Part shown: piece by piece, positions 45,613 through 57,957 of the stretch
Numbering within the stretch: the first letter of the stretch is position 1
Layout of the letters: each line of letters starts with the position of its first letter
Source: Isoetes taiwanensis
Lineage: Eukaryota > Streptophyta > Lycopodiopsida > Isoetales > Isoetaceae
Reading direction: 5' to 3'
Length of the DNA stretch: 64,000 bases
NCBI GenBank assembly: GCA_021234155.1
Contig: JAJEKV010000075.1
Coordinates: 3,875,720-3,939,719, forward strand
Notes under the pieces: model-generated
Told to the model about the DNA's origin: nothing
Database searches by the model: none
Seen by the model: only the letters and a program-made list of their open reading frames with translations
Translations under genes and position numbers: made by a program

Positions 45613-48600
45613 AATATATATATACAAGTATTTGTACTATGAGGGAGGATACGAATTCGAATGTACGTACGCTGGGAAGTATAAACTTTTCAAATTTCTA
45701 TAAGATTTCTAAGTTACCAGCATTCTATTAAGCCTACCTAAGTTAAAGTGAAAGTTGTAGTCGCGATCAACTCTCTATCAAGATCTGGTCAAATTCATGG
45801 TTAATTTTTGCTTCCATTTCTATCAAACCTCTAGTCAAACTCCCACCCAAAATATTGGTCAAATAATGATCAAATGTGCGGGCAATTTTTGGTGGAGAAA
45901 CTTGTGAAAATTTTGTTAGTTACCCTAGGTCATTTTATCATGGTGCAAAATATTTTAACACTCCACATTTTTCGAGTTCCATGGCATCTTACTTGAATTA
46001 CACCATTACTGTACCAACTCTAGAAAGGGTAATGGAGTGTGTAGAGTTTAGGATATTAGTTATTGCTTTAAGACAATGGTAGTTTACGATCATGGTGCAA
46101 AACGAATGTACATGAAGTGTGGTTAAATAGATGTGTGAAAATGTTTCTAAATGTTTGCACGTGGGCAGAGATGCAAATGGGGGGTGGGCATAAGATTAGT
46201 CTATAGTTCAGTTAATGGTCTTGCAAGATTTAATAGCAAATCTTGTCGATCGAAGATATAAATATAGGTATTAGCAAAACAATGAAACATTGGGGCAGCA
46301 ATCAATATTTTTCATGTGGCATATTGGGGTACACTTACACAACACAAACACAATGTACAAATACATCAAAAGATGTTGTATGTAAAGCAAATATGCTAGA
46401 GTTAATTCAAAAAAGATAAAAATGCAGCATGGCATGAGATGTCTAAAATTATGCCACTCAACAATGTCTCAAACAAATATATTGGTGCCACTCAACAATG
46501 TCTCAAATGACGAGGCTAAATCCAAGAGAATAGCAATTTATTTATGGATTATTTATTCGTTCTTGTTCTATGGATGGAGAAGTTTTATGCAAAAGTAAAG
46601 TGTCAAATAATTCCTTAGCAAGTTTTTATTTTGAAGGAACATACCATGCGGTGAAATTTGCATTCGCACTAACACAAACATTAGCAATATTCTCTAGGCA
46701 TGTTGTGAACTTGTCTTAAAATTCTTGAATTCCCAAAGAAACTTCAGCATAATGGCATTATTCTTTACTAATGAATTCCCAAACTCACCTTTCTCACACA
46801 AAAAAAAAAAAAAAACTTTAATGCCAATAGCTTATCACAGTTAACAAGTTAACAGTTAACGTCTCCTTGTCCACTTTTATTAGCCGCCCTGCCATGCACC
46901 AACTTCCTGAGAGCCAAATTGCAGTGCCTTCTCCATTCAACCCATTTCTCTGCAGTTTGCCTTTTAATTACCAAGGAGTGCCGAAGCTAAGAGGTAAGAC
47001 AGAAATAAGACCACCAAAATTACCAGTCCAAAGCTCTGGTCTAGCATCTCCGCCATGCACAAAATAGAACAGAATACAAATGAACAGATTATCCACCACT
47101 AGCAGCCAGAATCACCAAGAGCAATGAATGTCACACCATCGTACCTTGGACATGCATACAAATAGGACTAGAGATATAACAGCCCACATGGAGAAAATGG
47201 GCCTCCGAGAGAAGCTCAAGCATTGCAACACCCTAGCCTTGCGAAATTCTAAATTACTTAGCTTCTTGCAAGAAACAAAAGCTGAACAAATTACAAACTT
47301 ACTTGCGCCACATTTGTCATTCATTCGAAAAGATAAAACCTGATGTGGAAGACATAAGTTTTAAACCGAGTAAAAATGCCGCCAATTGAAGGTGAAATCC
47401 ATTTTGCTGCTACTCAAGACAGGCGCAAAACTAACACCTATAGCATCGGTCGACTCATCAATCCGTGCACGAGACGCCTGAAAAAATATTTCCTTTGCCT
47501 TTGCTCTAGCAACAAAGCTGGTTCTACTTTGCAACCAGGCGACCATCAAATGATGAGAGTTGAATAAACAATCCAACCGTCTTAAAATATACATTAAAAA
47601 CGTGCAATGTAATCATTTATATCTGCGAGGAAAAAAACGATCTAGCGATACGATGTTTATAGTGCAAGCAATAGAGGCGCAAAAGAGCTCAAAATCATGC
47701 ATTTCAAAATAGAGGTAGAAGAACTCCACTGCTGACTTCAAAATGCAATCCATAAAAGCGGCTTTCTGGGGGGATGTCGCCGAGAATAAAACATCAATCT
47801 GCGCAATCTCTATTTATGTATACTCGCCATTCACCTTTGTGGCAACCGACTTCTGTCATGGCACCTTGAAACTAGAAATAACATGAAGGTTCCTATTTGT
47901 AAAAGACCGATTCTTAGTATCTTGAAAGCTAAGAAAATAAGAAAAAGTGGGTTGTTACCGGATAGAGGAGACCGGAGCTTCAAACATGTCGAAGATGACG
48001 ACCATGGCGACAAAGTAGCGAAATGGCAAGAATGGGCGCAAAATGTTCCAAGTGCTCAAGGGAATAGAACCCACTTTCCCAAAACAAATCCATCCCAGGC
48101 ACCATAGCCTCGCCAGAGCAAACTAGAGTTGCACTTTCAAAATACAGAGATGGCAATCAGTCCATAGCTAGCCCCTATTTCATAGAGAGTTTCGGGAAAT
48201 AATATGAAGACGTGTCTGGGATAATTCCACCAAAGAAGAAGCGCCAATGCGGATATTAGGTTGCATTGAATGTAGGCATGCAAACCGGTTTTTCCGGGCA
48301 TATGCCAATCTAATGGCTTGGTAACTCTCACTTCCAATGCACAACCTCGCATCTCGGTTTATAGCCACACATCCACACAAAGATTTTAGCCGGAGAGGTG
48401 AGAAGCATTATCTTCAAAAATCTTGCGAAGCAAGAGAGTCGAACACCTGATCTGAATGAGACGCTTCAGATGATAGATGAAGCTCTATCATAGATAAACC
48501 AGCGGATTGGATTTTAGGGCACCCGTAATTGGGCTCAAATGCAACGAAAACAAGAGCGTAGACAAAAACGCATTACCCGACCTATATGGTTGTAGATTCG

Positions 48601-49105
48601 AAATGATGACCAATCGAACCATAGCTACTCGTGTCCAATCTTATAAGTTCCATCGAACCCATAGCTTTATTTCTACAAATCTCGGCCTGCTTTCCTAAGG
48701 AGAAGCTGCCAATGTGGTCGGATTAGCATATCAAGAACTCTGCTGTGTTGTGCATGCGGAATCACAATTTTAATTGACGGTCCAGATGAAATGCCCCAAT
48801 TTCAAGGGCCAAGATGCCCCGGCCTGGCCACGTAATTAATTATAATTAATGCCTCATTAAAAATTGCTGCCACCTCAAAATGCCATTTAATTTCACTAAC
48901 TTTTTATCAACATCTTGGATTAAATGCTCAAGTTCGACGGTCTGGATTAAAAGCCCCAATTTAATTCCTCAAATCCGACGTCACAGATCAAAAGCCCCAA
49001 ATAAAGGGGTCATTTGAGGTGGCTTACTTGGGGGCTTAACGTGGGCCGTCCAGATCTGAGATGGACGGCCAGGATTCCAAGATCTACATTCAATATAATT
49101 GTATA
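45613..49105 (+). mobile_element. Unit D of the chain
   Basis: The L end TACAAGTATTTGTACTATGA (45623) adjoins the R end of unit B. The R end (48770-49105) contains GGCCGTCCAGATCTGAGATG/GACGGCC and ends CAATATAATTGTATATATAT. The L-side GATTC array is short and very degenerate (about 45680-45740). Short - strand frames inside (for example MAEMLDQSFGLVILVVLFLS near 47050-46980, signal-peptide-like; ASRARIDESTDAIGVSFAPV near 47490-47400) hint at captured exons, but I recognise none. An A18 run lies at 46799-46816. Confidence 0.5.
48770..49105 (+). repeat. R end of unit D
   Basis: Contains AAAAGCCCCAAATAAAGGGG, GCCACCTC, TTGAGGTGGC and a 9-bp stem GGCCGTCCA/TGGACGGCC near 49043-49070. The AAAAGCCCCAAATAAAGGGG block is shared with the R end of unit E. 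Confidence 0.7.
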
Positions 49106-50065
49106 TATATACAAGTATTTGTACTATAAGGGGTGTACGGAGACGAATGTACATACGTAAGTTTCTATAAGATTTTTAAGTTTATCAGCATTCCATTAAG
49201 ACTATCCAATATTTTGGAAATATTCTATAAGATTCTTCGAGAGTTTCCAGAGATATATTAACATTCCCCAAGCTACTGGAGTATTCCTTAAGATTATTCA
49301 AAAAATCATTGCAAAGCACACCCTCCCTTAAGATCCCCTACAAAACAATGCCAAAATACGTCCTGCACGTTTCAAGTTTCTAGCAATGCAGAACCTCAAC
49401 TCAAGGGCTAAGACCTTTTTACTACCAACTATCAAGGGAGCACATGGCGAACGAAGTTATTGGCAGTATTGTAGCCAAATTTTTGCTATGCAACTTTTTT
49501 ATGAATTACATTTTTAGTACACAGCATGACATTGTCAAATTTTCAAAGGTTGTGTCTCCAATCGGTGACCAAAACACAAGTGTCCCAAGGAAATAAGCAT
49601 GAGTTCATAGCTAAGAAAGGTTGGTTCTTATCGTAGCTAAGAAAGGTTGGTTCTTATTTCAACATAGCTACCAGTACACAAAATAGGCAACTTTCTCATG
49701 AACTTTCTATTCCTACACAACTTCTTCATGAATTTCATTTTTAATACACAGCATTACGTTGTGTTGTCAGTTTCACAAAGGTTGATTCCACCTATTTCTT
49801 TGTTTGGGACATCTTTGCAATCTAAAAACTACATTCTAAAGCTATCCCTATGTTTGGGACCTTTCAAACATGAAAAACGAACTATTTGGTAGGCCAACCC
49901 CACAGAATATTGAAAGAGCCTGCAAGAATCCCACAGAATCTCAAGAATGAATATAACAAGATATAGTACAACTAGACAGTACAAAAACAAAGTCTGGTCA
50001 ACTAATATTAATGTACACACATACCCTGGATAATTTTAAATCAGAAAGGATAGTTTTTAGTATGT

Positions 50066-50175
50066 GATTTCAACCACTCTCGGCATCTCCTTACCCCAAA
50101 GGCGAGCTAAGTTGGAGATGGATTTCAACCACTCTCGACATCTCCTTACCCCAAAAGCGAGCTAAGTTGGAGATG
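50066..50175 (+). repeat. 55-bp tandem duplication in unit E
   Basis: GATTTCAACCACTCTCGRCA... occurs at 50066-50120 and 50121-50175 with two base differences. Confidence 0.9.
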
Positions 50176-51895
50176 GCAAGGAAATCGTAAGTGTTTGGAA
50201 ATGGAGGGGGAACTGCATTTTGATTGAGTTTCTTGCTTCTCTTCTCCTCAACTTTAGTGCAATTCGACAAAACTTGAATAGTTGGAATCTCTATGTGGCA
50301 ATCATCGTTTCGCAAGCAATGGAGCAACAGACAGATGCCTTACATTTGTTTTAAAATTGCACCCCATTTTCAAGGGCATTTTCGGATTTTCATAGTTGTT
50401 AAGCAAGCTCGCTTATGTCAAGGTGGGATTACAAAAAGCAGCCAAGGGGCCAAAAGAATGTGCTTCAAATGGAAGAGGGAGCTTTGTGAAGGTGCAAAAA
50501 AAAAAAAGCTTTATTAAATTTGTTAATTTCCAATGAAATTGTATTTTAATTGGCCCACAGTGAGACAAAGGAGAGTATGATTTGTTAATGCTGAAGCTCG
50601 TTAGTGTCTTTGACTAGGTTGTTGAGGATGCCCATGTTGGTGTGCAATGTCCATTTAGTCATTTAGGCAGAAGTCAATCAAGATTTTCCATCACAAAGGC
50701 GGTGCATGTTTCTAGAAACGGTTTCACAAATCCATATTACGTTGTTCTTGCCAGCCTTACCCAAAGATGCCCCTATCACCAAGAAGAAACAAGCGAGAGA
50801 GAATTCTAGCGGTAAAACGAGCCTTGATTTGGCATATGTTTGCACGGCATAGTTCAAATTACTCAAGGCGGATGGCTAACATAATGTCATGTGCTTCAAA
50901 AAAATGAAAAATCATATGTTCATCCAAAGAATAAGCACCGAGAGAGGAAACTAAAGACAACGCACACTTGAACATAGCTTTGAGCAACCACACATATCTA
51001 CGCATAAGCACCACTGAAACACGATGAGGGCGCTCCGGATGTCGTGGCGGGGAGCACATTCAGAGAAAATCAACATTCATGCTCGCTGGCCAAATTCCTT
51101 CAAACAAAAAAGCGAGGGAGCAATGGGCAATACAGGAACCAGCAATATACTAGGCATGACCTCAATGGATCCCGAGAGGAAAAGTGGGTGTGGTGGCATG
51201 AAGTCCGGCGATGGCGAAAAGATGTGGAGGAGAATAAACCTTGTTGGGGAAAAAGCAATGGTTGAGAAATCAACAAATTGTAACATTGCTCCATGGCATC
51301 TATCATAACGCTCACTCACCATCTTTATACTGAAGCGACATTGGCACTTGTAATAATGCTAAAAATGAAGACATCGTGTATGAGACCACACCAAGCCTAT
51401 GAAATACCGTCATTTAATAGCTAGTAAATCTTTTACTTTGACCTTTGTTGTGCAATCAATAGCAAGAAAGGGATAGCCAATTTTCTGTTTTCTTTTGTGG
51501 CCAATGCATCCTTTGTTTGTTGACCGGATATGTGTCATGAGTAAGAAGAAAACAGAATATTAGAGACATCATAACAAACAATACAACGGATGACATAATG
51601 AAACAAAATCACAAGATTACTCTCAATATATTCACATTTGCCATTCATTGAATTATGTTCATCCAAGACATTTTGAGAAGCCAAAAGGACAGTTTGTCCG
51701 AGTTAAATGTACACGATAGTAGTTACCCGAGAATCTTGTAAATTCACACCTGGCGGTCTTAGACGATGCCAAAACCCGTTGTACATTTGCTTTGTCTTTG
51801 GGCGAAAAGTAAATCTGAGAAACAATGAGACTATAAGAGTTTAGCATTACGGTTAATTATTTTTCCGAATCGTTACCACTAGTTCGGCTCTCAAA
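50176..51895. other. Unassigned captured-like sequence in unit E
   Basis: Several short - strand frames (50859-51059, 51077-51322) have protein-like composition but no domain that I can name. Confidence 0.3.
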
Positions 51896-52135
51896 TTAGA
51901 GATGAAAAGGCGTTGAATTGAGCAGGGCTAAATTAAGCCCTCCGGAGTTGGGCGTAAGATAATTGTTGATGTAGTCATTTCCTCCAATAGTCACGTAAAC
52001 AAGGGCATTGGCGATAATATTTGCTTTGTGGGGGACCCACAATAGATGCCAGGGTTGTTTTGGTAACTTTGGAACAGAGTAAACTGTTGCATGGTTAATC
52101 TTCTCAATCGCCCAAAAAAGATCAACCAAGGCCAT
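51896..52135 (-). pseudogene. GDSL-lipase-like fragment
   Basis: The frame ends with ANALVYVTIGGNDYINNYLT then PNSGGLN. This matches conserved block III of plant GDSL esterase/lipases (family ...ALYxITVGGNDYINNYLLP), whose Gly-Asn-Asp contribute to the oxyanion hole. Only about 25 residues are convincing; the N-terminal half of the frame is not. It could instead be a coincidental frame of the neighbouring hydrolase fragment. Confidence 0.45.
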
Positions 52136-52139
52136 TCAT

Positions 52140-52690
52140 AAGACATCCAAAGTCTTCTTACAGAGCAGGGGCATTTGCTTAAGCCTGGTATAATGATCAC
52201 AATCGAGGTTCCATCCACATCTTTTTGCCATCAAAGCTTGGTGTCAGCGGATCAAAACAAAATTTGGTCAACATTTTTTTGCTTTACAAAAAATATCAAG
52301 CATTGTGACAAGAGAGTCAACAACCTTGGCTTGTAAATGGGTATAACAAATCAAGAGCAATAGTTCCTCCATCCGGGGCGACAAATAGCTCTCTGCAAAA
52401 CACAAGGGGCCATTCTTAGCTCCTCGAAAGAAAAAATGAGAAAGTGTTGTTTATTAAATCAAGGCAGAATAGGCATTCACCGGCTATATTCAAAATGCGG
52501 TGGTCTTCCAAGAAATGGAGAAGCCCGGTCGCAAATGGGGACCTGCAAAGCCATGGAGTCGGCCAATAACGCTGTTTAAGGACTTCACTTTTGCCCAAAA
52601 GTTCTGTTTGCAAATTTCGAAAAAGGACTATGAACCAGATACGGTATCTCCTCATACCAGTCGAGAATATCTTCGACAAAATCACGGATC
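52140..52690 (-). pseudogene. EMB8/YheT-like alpha/beta-hydrolase fragment
   Basis: Reading leftwards: KQRYWPTPWLCRSPFATGLL then HFLEDHRILNIAGE (52600-52480). In another frame APDGGTIALDLLYPFT (about 52390-52345), then DGTSIVIIIPGL (about 52215-52180). These three blocks occur in this order in plant EMB8-like (YheT-type) hydrolases: the cap-proximal RYWPTPWLxSPHLQT block, DGGTIALDW, and the IPGLT strand near the oxyanion region. Frames change between blocks and the nucleophile motif GxSxG is not found. It is a captured or decayed copy. Confidence 0.55.
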
Positions 52691-53515
52691 AAACATTACG
52701 TAAAAGAACAACGCCAAAACCAACTGCGGAAAGGGTAATGCGTGCTCCCCCAAATGGAGCGGGTCTTTGCTTCATGGAGCGGACGTTTCAGACCCAACTC
52801 AAATTAATTATGATCCGACCAACCTCTGCGGGTGTAATCTCACAATTTAAGAATAACTAAGCAAGGATAGGAACTACCAACCGCTTGGCGAACTTCCGCC
52901 TAGGAACCGCGCTAAACTCTTGAAAAAACTGCTGCAAACAAGCACAAAACCGAAAATCCGGTATCCGAAAAGCTTTTAAATTTGTTAGGCCCAACAAGAA
53001 CCCGAATGATTTGATCTTGGCGCCGCTTTCTAACGATAAGAGTGAAAGAAGAAGGTACTTAGCCACCGATCTTGAGCAAGAATATGGGGATCAACTAATG
53101 GGATCAAAATGGGGCGAGAAAAGGGGAAAAAGCTTCCTAAATTGTTGGTCAAATGGATCAAACAATCGATTGAATAGAAGAACTTAGAATGAACACCGAA
53201 GCGGGAAAGGAAAAGCTCTAACCAAGGTCGGCTATGGCGGGGAAGAAGTGTCGGAATCGGTGGGAGAGGGATGTATATTTTTAAATTAGATCCAATAATG
53301 TCACCGACACCGCAAAATGCGAACCCCGATGTGTTAGATCAGAGTAGGCATCTCAATGAAATTCTCACAATGCACAAGAGAAATGTTCTTTAGCAATGCA
53401 AAACATCCCGAAAAAATGCCATTTACACATAATACTCAAAGCGACCATGGATCTAGTGTTGTGCGGATGGTTTACTTCTGTTGTTGTTTCTTTAAAGAAA
53501 CCGAGGAAGAAAAAA

Positions 53516-53965
53516 TCACCATAGGGATGTATAACCGAAGCAAAACGTCATCGATAGAGGAAATGGCAAATGTATGGCATTGTCTAAATGGACTTTCCAA
53601 ATTGCTAGCTCCTTTTCTTTTCCTACCAGATCAAGGATGGATACATTAACTAATCGCTTTGTTTTCCCCAAAGGAGGGATCTGCAGCCTGTTCAATCCCA
53701 AAATAATAAAACTCGAGATCCAAGGAAATAGAGGTAAACGCCGCACCAAAGGTGCGAAGCTTGCGACCCAAAACAGTGAATAAGGGCAAAACAGAGTAAG
53801 GGACAGAGACCGGGCCTGACGGTGATCGATCTTCAGAGTATCAGGTCCGACTTGGTGGAGCGCCACTGCCAAAAAAGCAAAAACATCGTGAGAAGATTTA
53901 AAAAAAAAAATGATATATGAGGTGGCGCTAATTAAATAAATATAATATGACACAAAACTGGGCAT
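53516..53965 (-). pseudogene. Unrecognised 149-codon frame in unit E
   Basis: Contains TLKIDHRQARSLSLTLFCPY, then a hydrophobic stretch and LGKTKRLVNVSILDLVGKEK. It lies upstream, in transcription sense, of the EMB8-like fragment and just inside the R end, so it may include its 5' exon. No family can be assigned. Confidence 0.3.
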
Positions 53966-54399
53966 TTAATGCATTGAAGTACCATTTAATTTTAACGACT
54001 TTTGACCAATGGCAAAATGCCCTAATTTCAAGGATGGACGGTCTACATAAAATGCCCCAACTGAATCCCTAGATCTAACGGGCCACATCAAAAGCCCCAA
54101 ATAAAGGGGGCTGCTTGGGGTTGATTGAAGTGTCACCGTCTGGACCGTCCATCTCAGAGATGGACGACCGAGATCAATCTCTACCTAAATTTCCTTGCAC
54201 CTTCCTTAAGCTTAAAATCAAGGGCCACGATTTCTCACGTGCCCGATCAACGGCCCAGGGATGGGGTGCATGCCCCATGCATGCCCCCCCATCAAATCCA
54301 ACGACTATTGTGGCGACACCTCAAGAAATCGACGGCCAGGAATAATCTCTACCTACTTTCACCCCCCCATAGGACCCATAATATAATTGTATATATATA
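53915..54399 (+). repeat. R end of unit E
   Basis: The fullest R end in the window: GAGGTGGCGC, AAAAGCCCCAAATAAAGGGG, the CCGTCCATCTCAGAGATGGA dyad, CTTGCACCTTCCTTAAGCTT, CCCGATCAACGGCCCAGG, GCATGCCCC cluster, CCCCCCCATAGGACCCATAA and terminal TA. Confidence 0.75.
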
Positions 54400-54429
54400 C
54401 AAGTGAGTGTACTATAAGGGAGTACACAA

Positions 54430-55490
54430 ATTCTGAGTCCAAACTTAAGATTCTCTTAAGATTCCCCTAGATTCTGAAAGATTTTCTCTAGATTTCTCAA
54501 GATTCTATATAGATTCTCTTAGATTCCTTTAGGCTCTATCAAGATTCCCCTAGAAAATACACTTAGTGTAAAAGATTCCCTTAGATTCTTAGGATTCTAC
54601 AAAGATTCCTCAAGATCTCAAAGCGTTATCCCACAAGGATCCTCTAAATTCTCCGAATTCTATGTAGATTCTATAGAGATTCCCCTAGATTCTTGAAGAT
54701 TCCATCAAGATTCCCCTAGATTCTCGAAGATTTTATGAAGATGCACTTAGATTATGCTAGATTCTGAGCCATTCAATGAAGATTCTATAAAGATTCGCTT
54801 AGATTCTTGAAGATTCAGGAAAAAGTATCTTAGATTCTCAAAGATTTAAGGAAGATTCCCTTAAATACTCTTAATCCCATAGATTACTTAAGGTTCTCTT
54901 AAGATTCTCCTAGATTCTCAAAGATTATCCCAAATTTTCCAAGATTCTATATAGATTCTGTTGGATTCCCTTAGATTCTATCAAGATTCCCCTACTAAAC
55001 ACACTTAATAATGAAAGATTCCCTAAGATTCCACAAAGCTTCCCCTAGATTCTTAAGATTCTATAAAGATTCCTCTAAATTTTTGAACTTATCACAAGAA
55101 ACCTCTAGAGTCTCCAAAATTCTATGTGGATTCTCCTAAATTTTCTTAGATTCTACGTAGATTCCCTTAGATTCTATGTAGATTCCCTTAGATTCTACAG
55201 ATTTACACGAATTCTCAAAGATTTTATGAAGATGCACTTCGATTCTACTAGATTCTCTATGATTTCCTTGAGATTCCCATAAATTCCCTAATTTTGTTGG
55301 GGTTCCCCTAGCCTCCTAAAGATCATCTCAAGATTCTTCTAGATTCCCCATGTTTCTATGTAGATTCTCCCATCATAGATTCCCAAAGATTCTCTTGAGG
55401 TTCATTTAAATTCTCCAAAATCCTATGGAGATTCCCCTAGAGTCTCTTAAATTCCCATAGATTCTGTAAAATTCTAAGTTTCCAAAAGAA
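54430..55490 (+). repeat. L-side GATTCC array of unit F
   Basis: Words AGATTCCCCTAGATTCT, AAGATTCTATATAGATTC and similar throughout, diverged from the unit A/B arrays. Confidence 0.8.
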
Positions 55491-55679
55491 ACTTAGTATT
55501 CGATCACATTAGCTCCAAGCTGCGGACCAACGATGCCAAAGTACCACTCATTGGAAAGTTCTCGGCGAGAGAATCCAATAGTGTGGGCCCCACCTTCATC
55601 CGACCCCTCATCGCATGTTATCGCCTTTGAAGCTGATTATAAAAAAGCTTCCTAGAAAGTCCACCCATTAATGTTGGTG

Positions 55680-56045
55680 CCACCTCATTACCTTTTTATT
55701 AAATAAGGGTGCCACCTCACCTCTTTTAATAAAGAAATTGCAATTTAATAAAAAAGTTAATGGTTAGGATTTCTCCTCCCCCATTTGATCCAACGGTTAA
55801 GATTGACTGCACCAAAAAGCACCTTTTAAGACACCTTCCTTGCACCTTCCCTTTAAAAAATCAAGGGCCAAGATTTCACACGTGCCCGATCGACGGTCCA
55901 TGGATGGGGTGCATGCCCCATGCATGGCCCATGCATGCCCCCCATCAAATCCAATGGCCATTTAAGCGCCACCTCAAAAATTAGACGGATCGGATTAATC
56001 TCTACCCACACTCACCCCCCCATAGGACCCATAAAATAATTGTAT
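55680..56045 (+). repeat. R end of unit F
   Basis: GCCACCTC repeats, CTTGCACCTTCCC, CACGTGCCCGATCGACGG, clustered GCATGCCCC, and CCCCCCCATAGGACCCATAA, collinear with 53915-54399. Confidence 0.75.
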
Positions 56046-56052
56046 ATATATA

Positions 56053-57655
56053 AGAGATATAATAGATATATAGGTGATATATATATAAAGGCACCTCCTT
56101 CTTGTCTAACCATTCCAGTTCAACGCCAGTCTTGAGCCTTCTAGGAATCTCTCTCGTGTTCCTACTTGACTTCAGACCATTGTATTCTTGTTTCTTCATC
56201 ATATATCAAATTTTTCACCGATCTTAGGCATATTTCTTGCGTATTTTCTACGTATTTTTCTTGTTTTTGAGTAGGTTCATGACAGTTTGAATATGGCCAA
56301 TGATGTCTTTCTGATACAATTTATTGCTTATGGGAAGCTAAACAACTGAACAACAGCATCTCATTTGAAGAACAAGATCCAAGAACATCATATATATATC
56401 AGATAAATACATTGATGAGCACGTTTAACCACCCAACCAGGTCACAGGGTTATGACAATCAACGAGCAACTGGCTTGGCAAACAATCTCTAGCTACTCCA
56501 CGTAGCTCTTGAGCAAACTGATAATCCACTTATCAGATAAGAAGGAACATCTTCAGGACAAAAACATAATGGCCGCTGACAAGAGGATCTCATCAGACAA
56601 ATCATGGATCTCCTGGCTATCGAATGGGCCAGCCTTCATCTAAGCTGATTGACCGCTCCTCTTTCACAGGAAGGATGCAGATCTATTATGCTTTGCTGGG
56701 AAGCAGGAATCGGACACCAAACAGATAATCGGCTACTCCTGCATCCTTCCATTTTACAGATCTTCTTCTCAATCTTCTGAGGCTTGTAGATATCTTTGCC
56801 GTAATCAATCCGTGAGCAATTACGTTTCTGGATGCTTGGAATGATCCCATCGTCCTTCTTTGGGAACTCCGTATATCTCAAGCGGGATCTGGTTAATGTG
56901 GCCAGAAATCCCGATATCCACCACTCCATTGCCATGCATGCCATCCATCCAATTGATGGGCATGGGTTCTCGCCGCCATGCCCCATTCATGGGGCGGCGG
57001 ATGCCATCTGAAGCGACCATGCGGGATATCCCATGCTACTTCCCATGCCATGCCAAATCCGCATTAGCGCAACCTGCCAACCGTGTACTGCGAAGTGACT
57101 TCAATCATTTTGTTCTGTACACGAAATGGATTGTTGAACAAGATCGTTCTCCCCCACTTGACGGTGAAATGCCTTGCTCTGAAGAAATTCCATTTGGATG
57201 AGAATTTCAGAAATCCCCTTCCACCCATTCCCCTTAGGATCCTTCCCTTAATTCGGGTTGAATTACATTCGAGTTGTAGGAGATGGCGGCCCGGCGTGTC
57301 GATCGGAGGTAGAGAGGATAAGCTTTCAATTGTTGGCTTCTCAATTATTTTTCGGAAAGGGAAACCACATGGCGACAAATTAAATTTCAGATCCTCCCCA
57401 TTCAAGATCCTCCCCGTTTTTCAAGGAAGGATTTGATATGGGAAATGGAAAATCACCACACAGTCCCAAATAGTGGCTCTGTTGCTGTTCCTTGCTGCTA
57501 TATTCCAACTAATAGAGTTTCAGACTTCATCAATGGGGAGCAGAATTATCCAGGGTTCAATACTACATTTTATAAGCAATGGTCTCGGTGAAGAGAGAGT
57601 GGACAGACAAAGAAGCGCGTCGACGAGCATGCCTATCTCAAGATCGTGAGGTAAG
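56053..57655. other. Non-coding or unassigned stretch
   Basis: Short overlapping frames on both strands (56636-57436) lack motifs. A single GGTTAATGTGGCCA word occurs at about 56893, the first outlier of the palindrome family that dominates 57.6-63.6 kb. Confidence 0.4.
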
Positions 57656-57925
57656 TTGTCGGTTAATGTGGCCATAACCCAATCTCTTAAATTTCGCGTG
57701 GGGTGGTAGTGGTGGTTAGTCATGGAAAGGGAGGAAGTGTTTGAACTGAGTGATGGTTAATGTGGCCATATAGTTATTCAAATTTCTAAGTTCAATTTAA
57801 TTTGGCAAAGGGAGGTGGTGGTCTCAACGGCCTTTTGGTGGTGGTTAATGTGGCCTTAGTTAGTAGTGGTTGTTAATGTGGACTTAGTTAGTAATAGTGG
57901 TTAATGTGGCCATATTATGCAAGTT
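57656..57925 (+). repeat. Left cluster of GGTTAATGTGGCC words
   Basis: Five spaced copies (near 57660, 57751, 57843, 57868, 57898), all in the same orientation, immediately upstream of the MULE-like gene. Confidence 0.8.
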
Positions 57926-57957
57926 AGTTAATGGCTTGTTAGTGCATATATGTTTGA

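Larger units (their letters stand above)
49102..54399 (+). mobile_element. Unit E of the chain
   Basis: L end TACAAGTATTTGTACTATAA (49110) and R end 53915-54399 (AAAAGCCCCAAATAAAGGGG, CCGTCCATCTCAGAGATGGA, GCATGCCCCATGCATGCCCC, ATAATTGTATATATA). It carries EMB8-like hydrolase and GDSL-lipase-like pieces on the - strand (R to L). Confidence 0.55.
54392..56052 (+). mobile_element. Unit F of the chain (short, apparently no cargo)
   Basis: L end TACAAGTGAGTGTACTATAA (54398), GATTCC array (54430-55490), about 190 bp of unassigned sequence, then an R end (55680-56045) closing in ATAATTGTATATATATAAGA. It looks like the minimal L-array-R element without a recognised gene fragment. Confidence 0.65.

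Noticed and set aside
25510-56052. Helitron explanation for the tandem gene-fragment units
   Set aside because: Head-to-tail chains and gene capture are Helitron-like, but L ends do not start with TC and R ends lack a hairpin about 10 bases before CTRR. Head-to-head units and TA borders also fit poorly.
25510-56052. LTR retrotransposon explanation
   Set aside because: No paired LTRs, primer-binding site, polypurine tract, integrase or protease motifs were found, and units occur in inverted as well as direct order.
56636-57436. Several 100-117 codon frames on both strands
   Set aside because: They overlap on opposite strands with no motif. Part comes from CATGCATGCC-rich and GGTTAATGTGGCC-like sequence.
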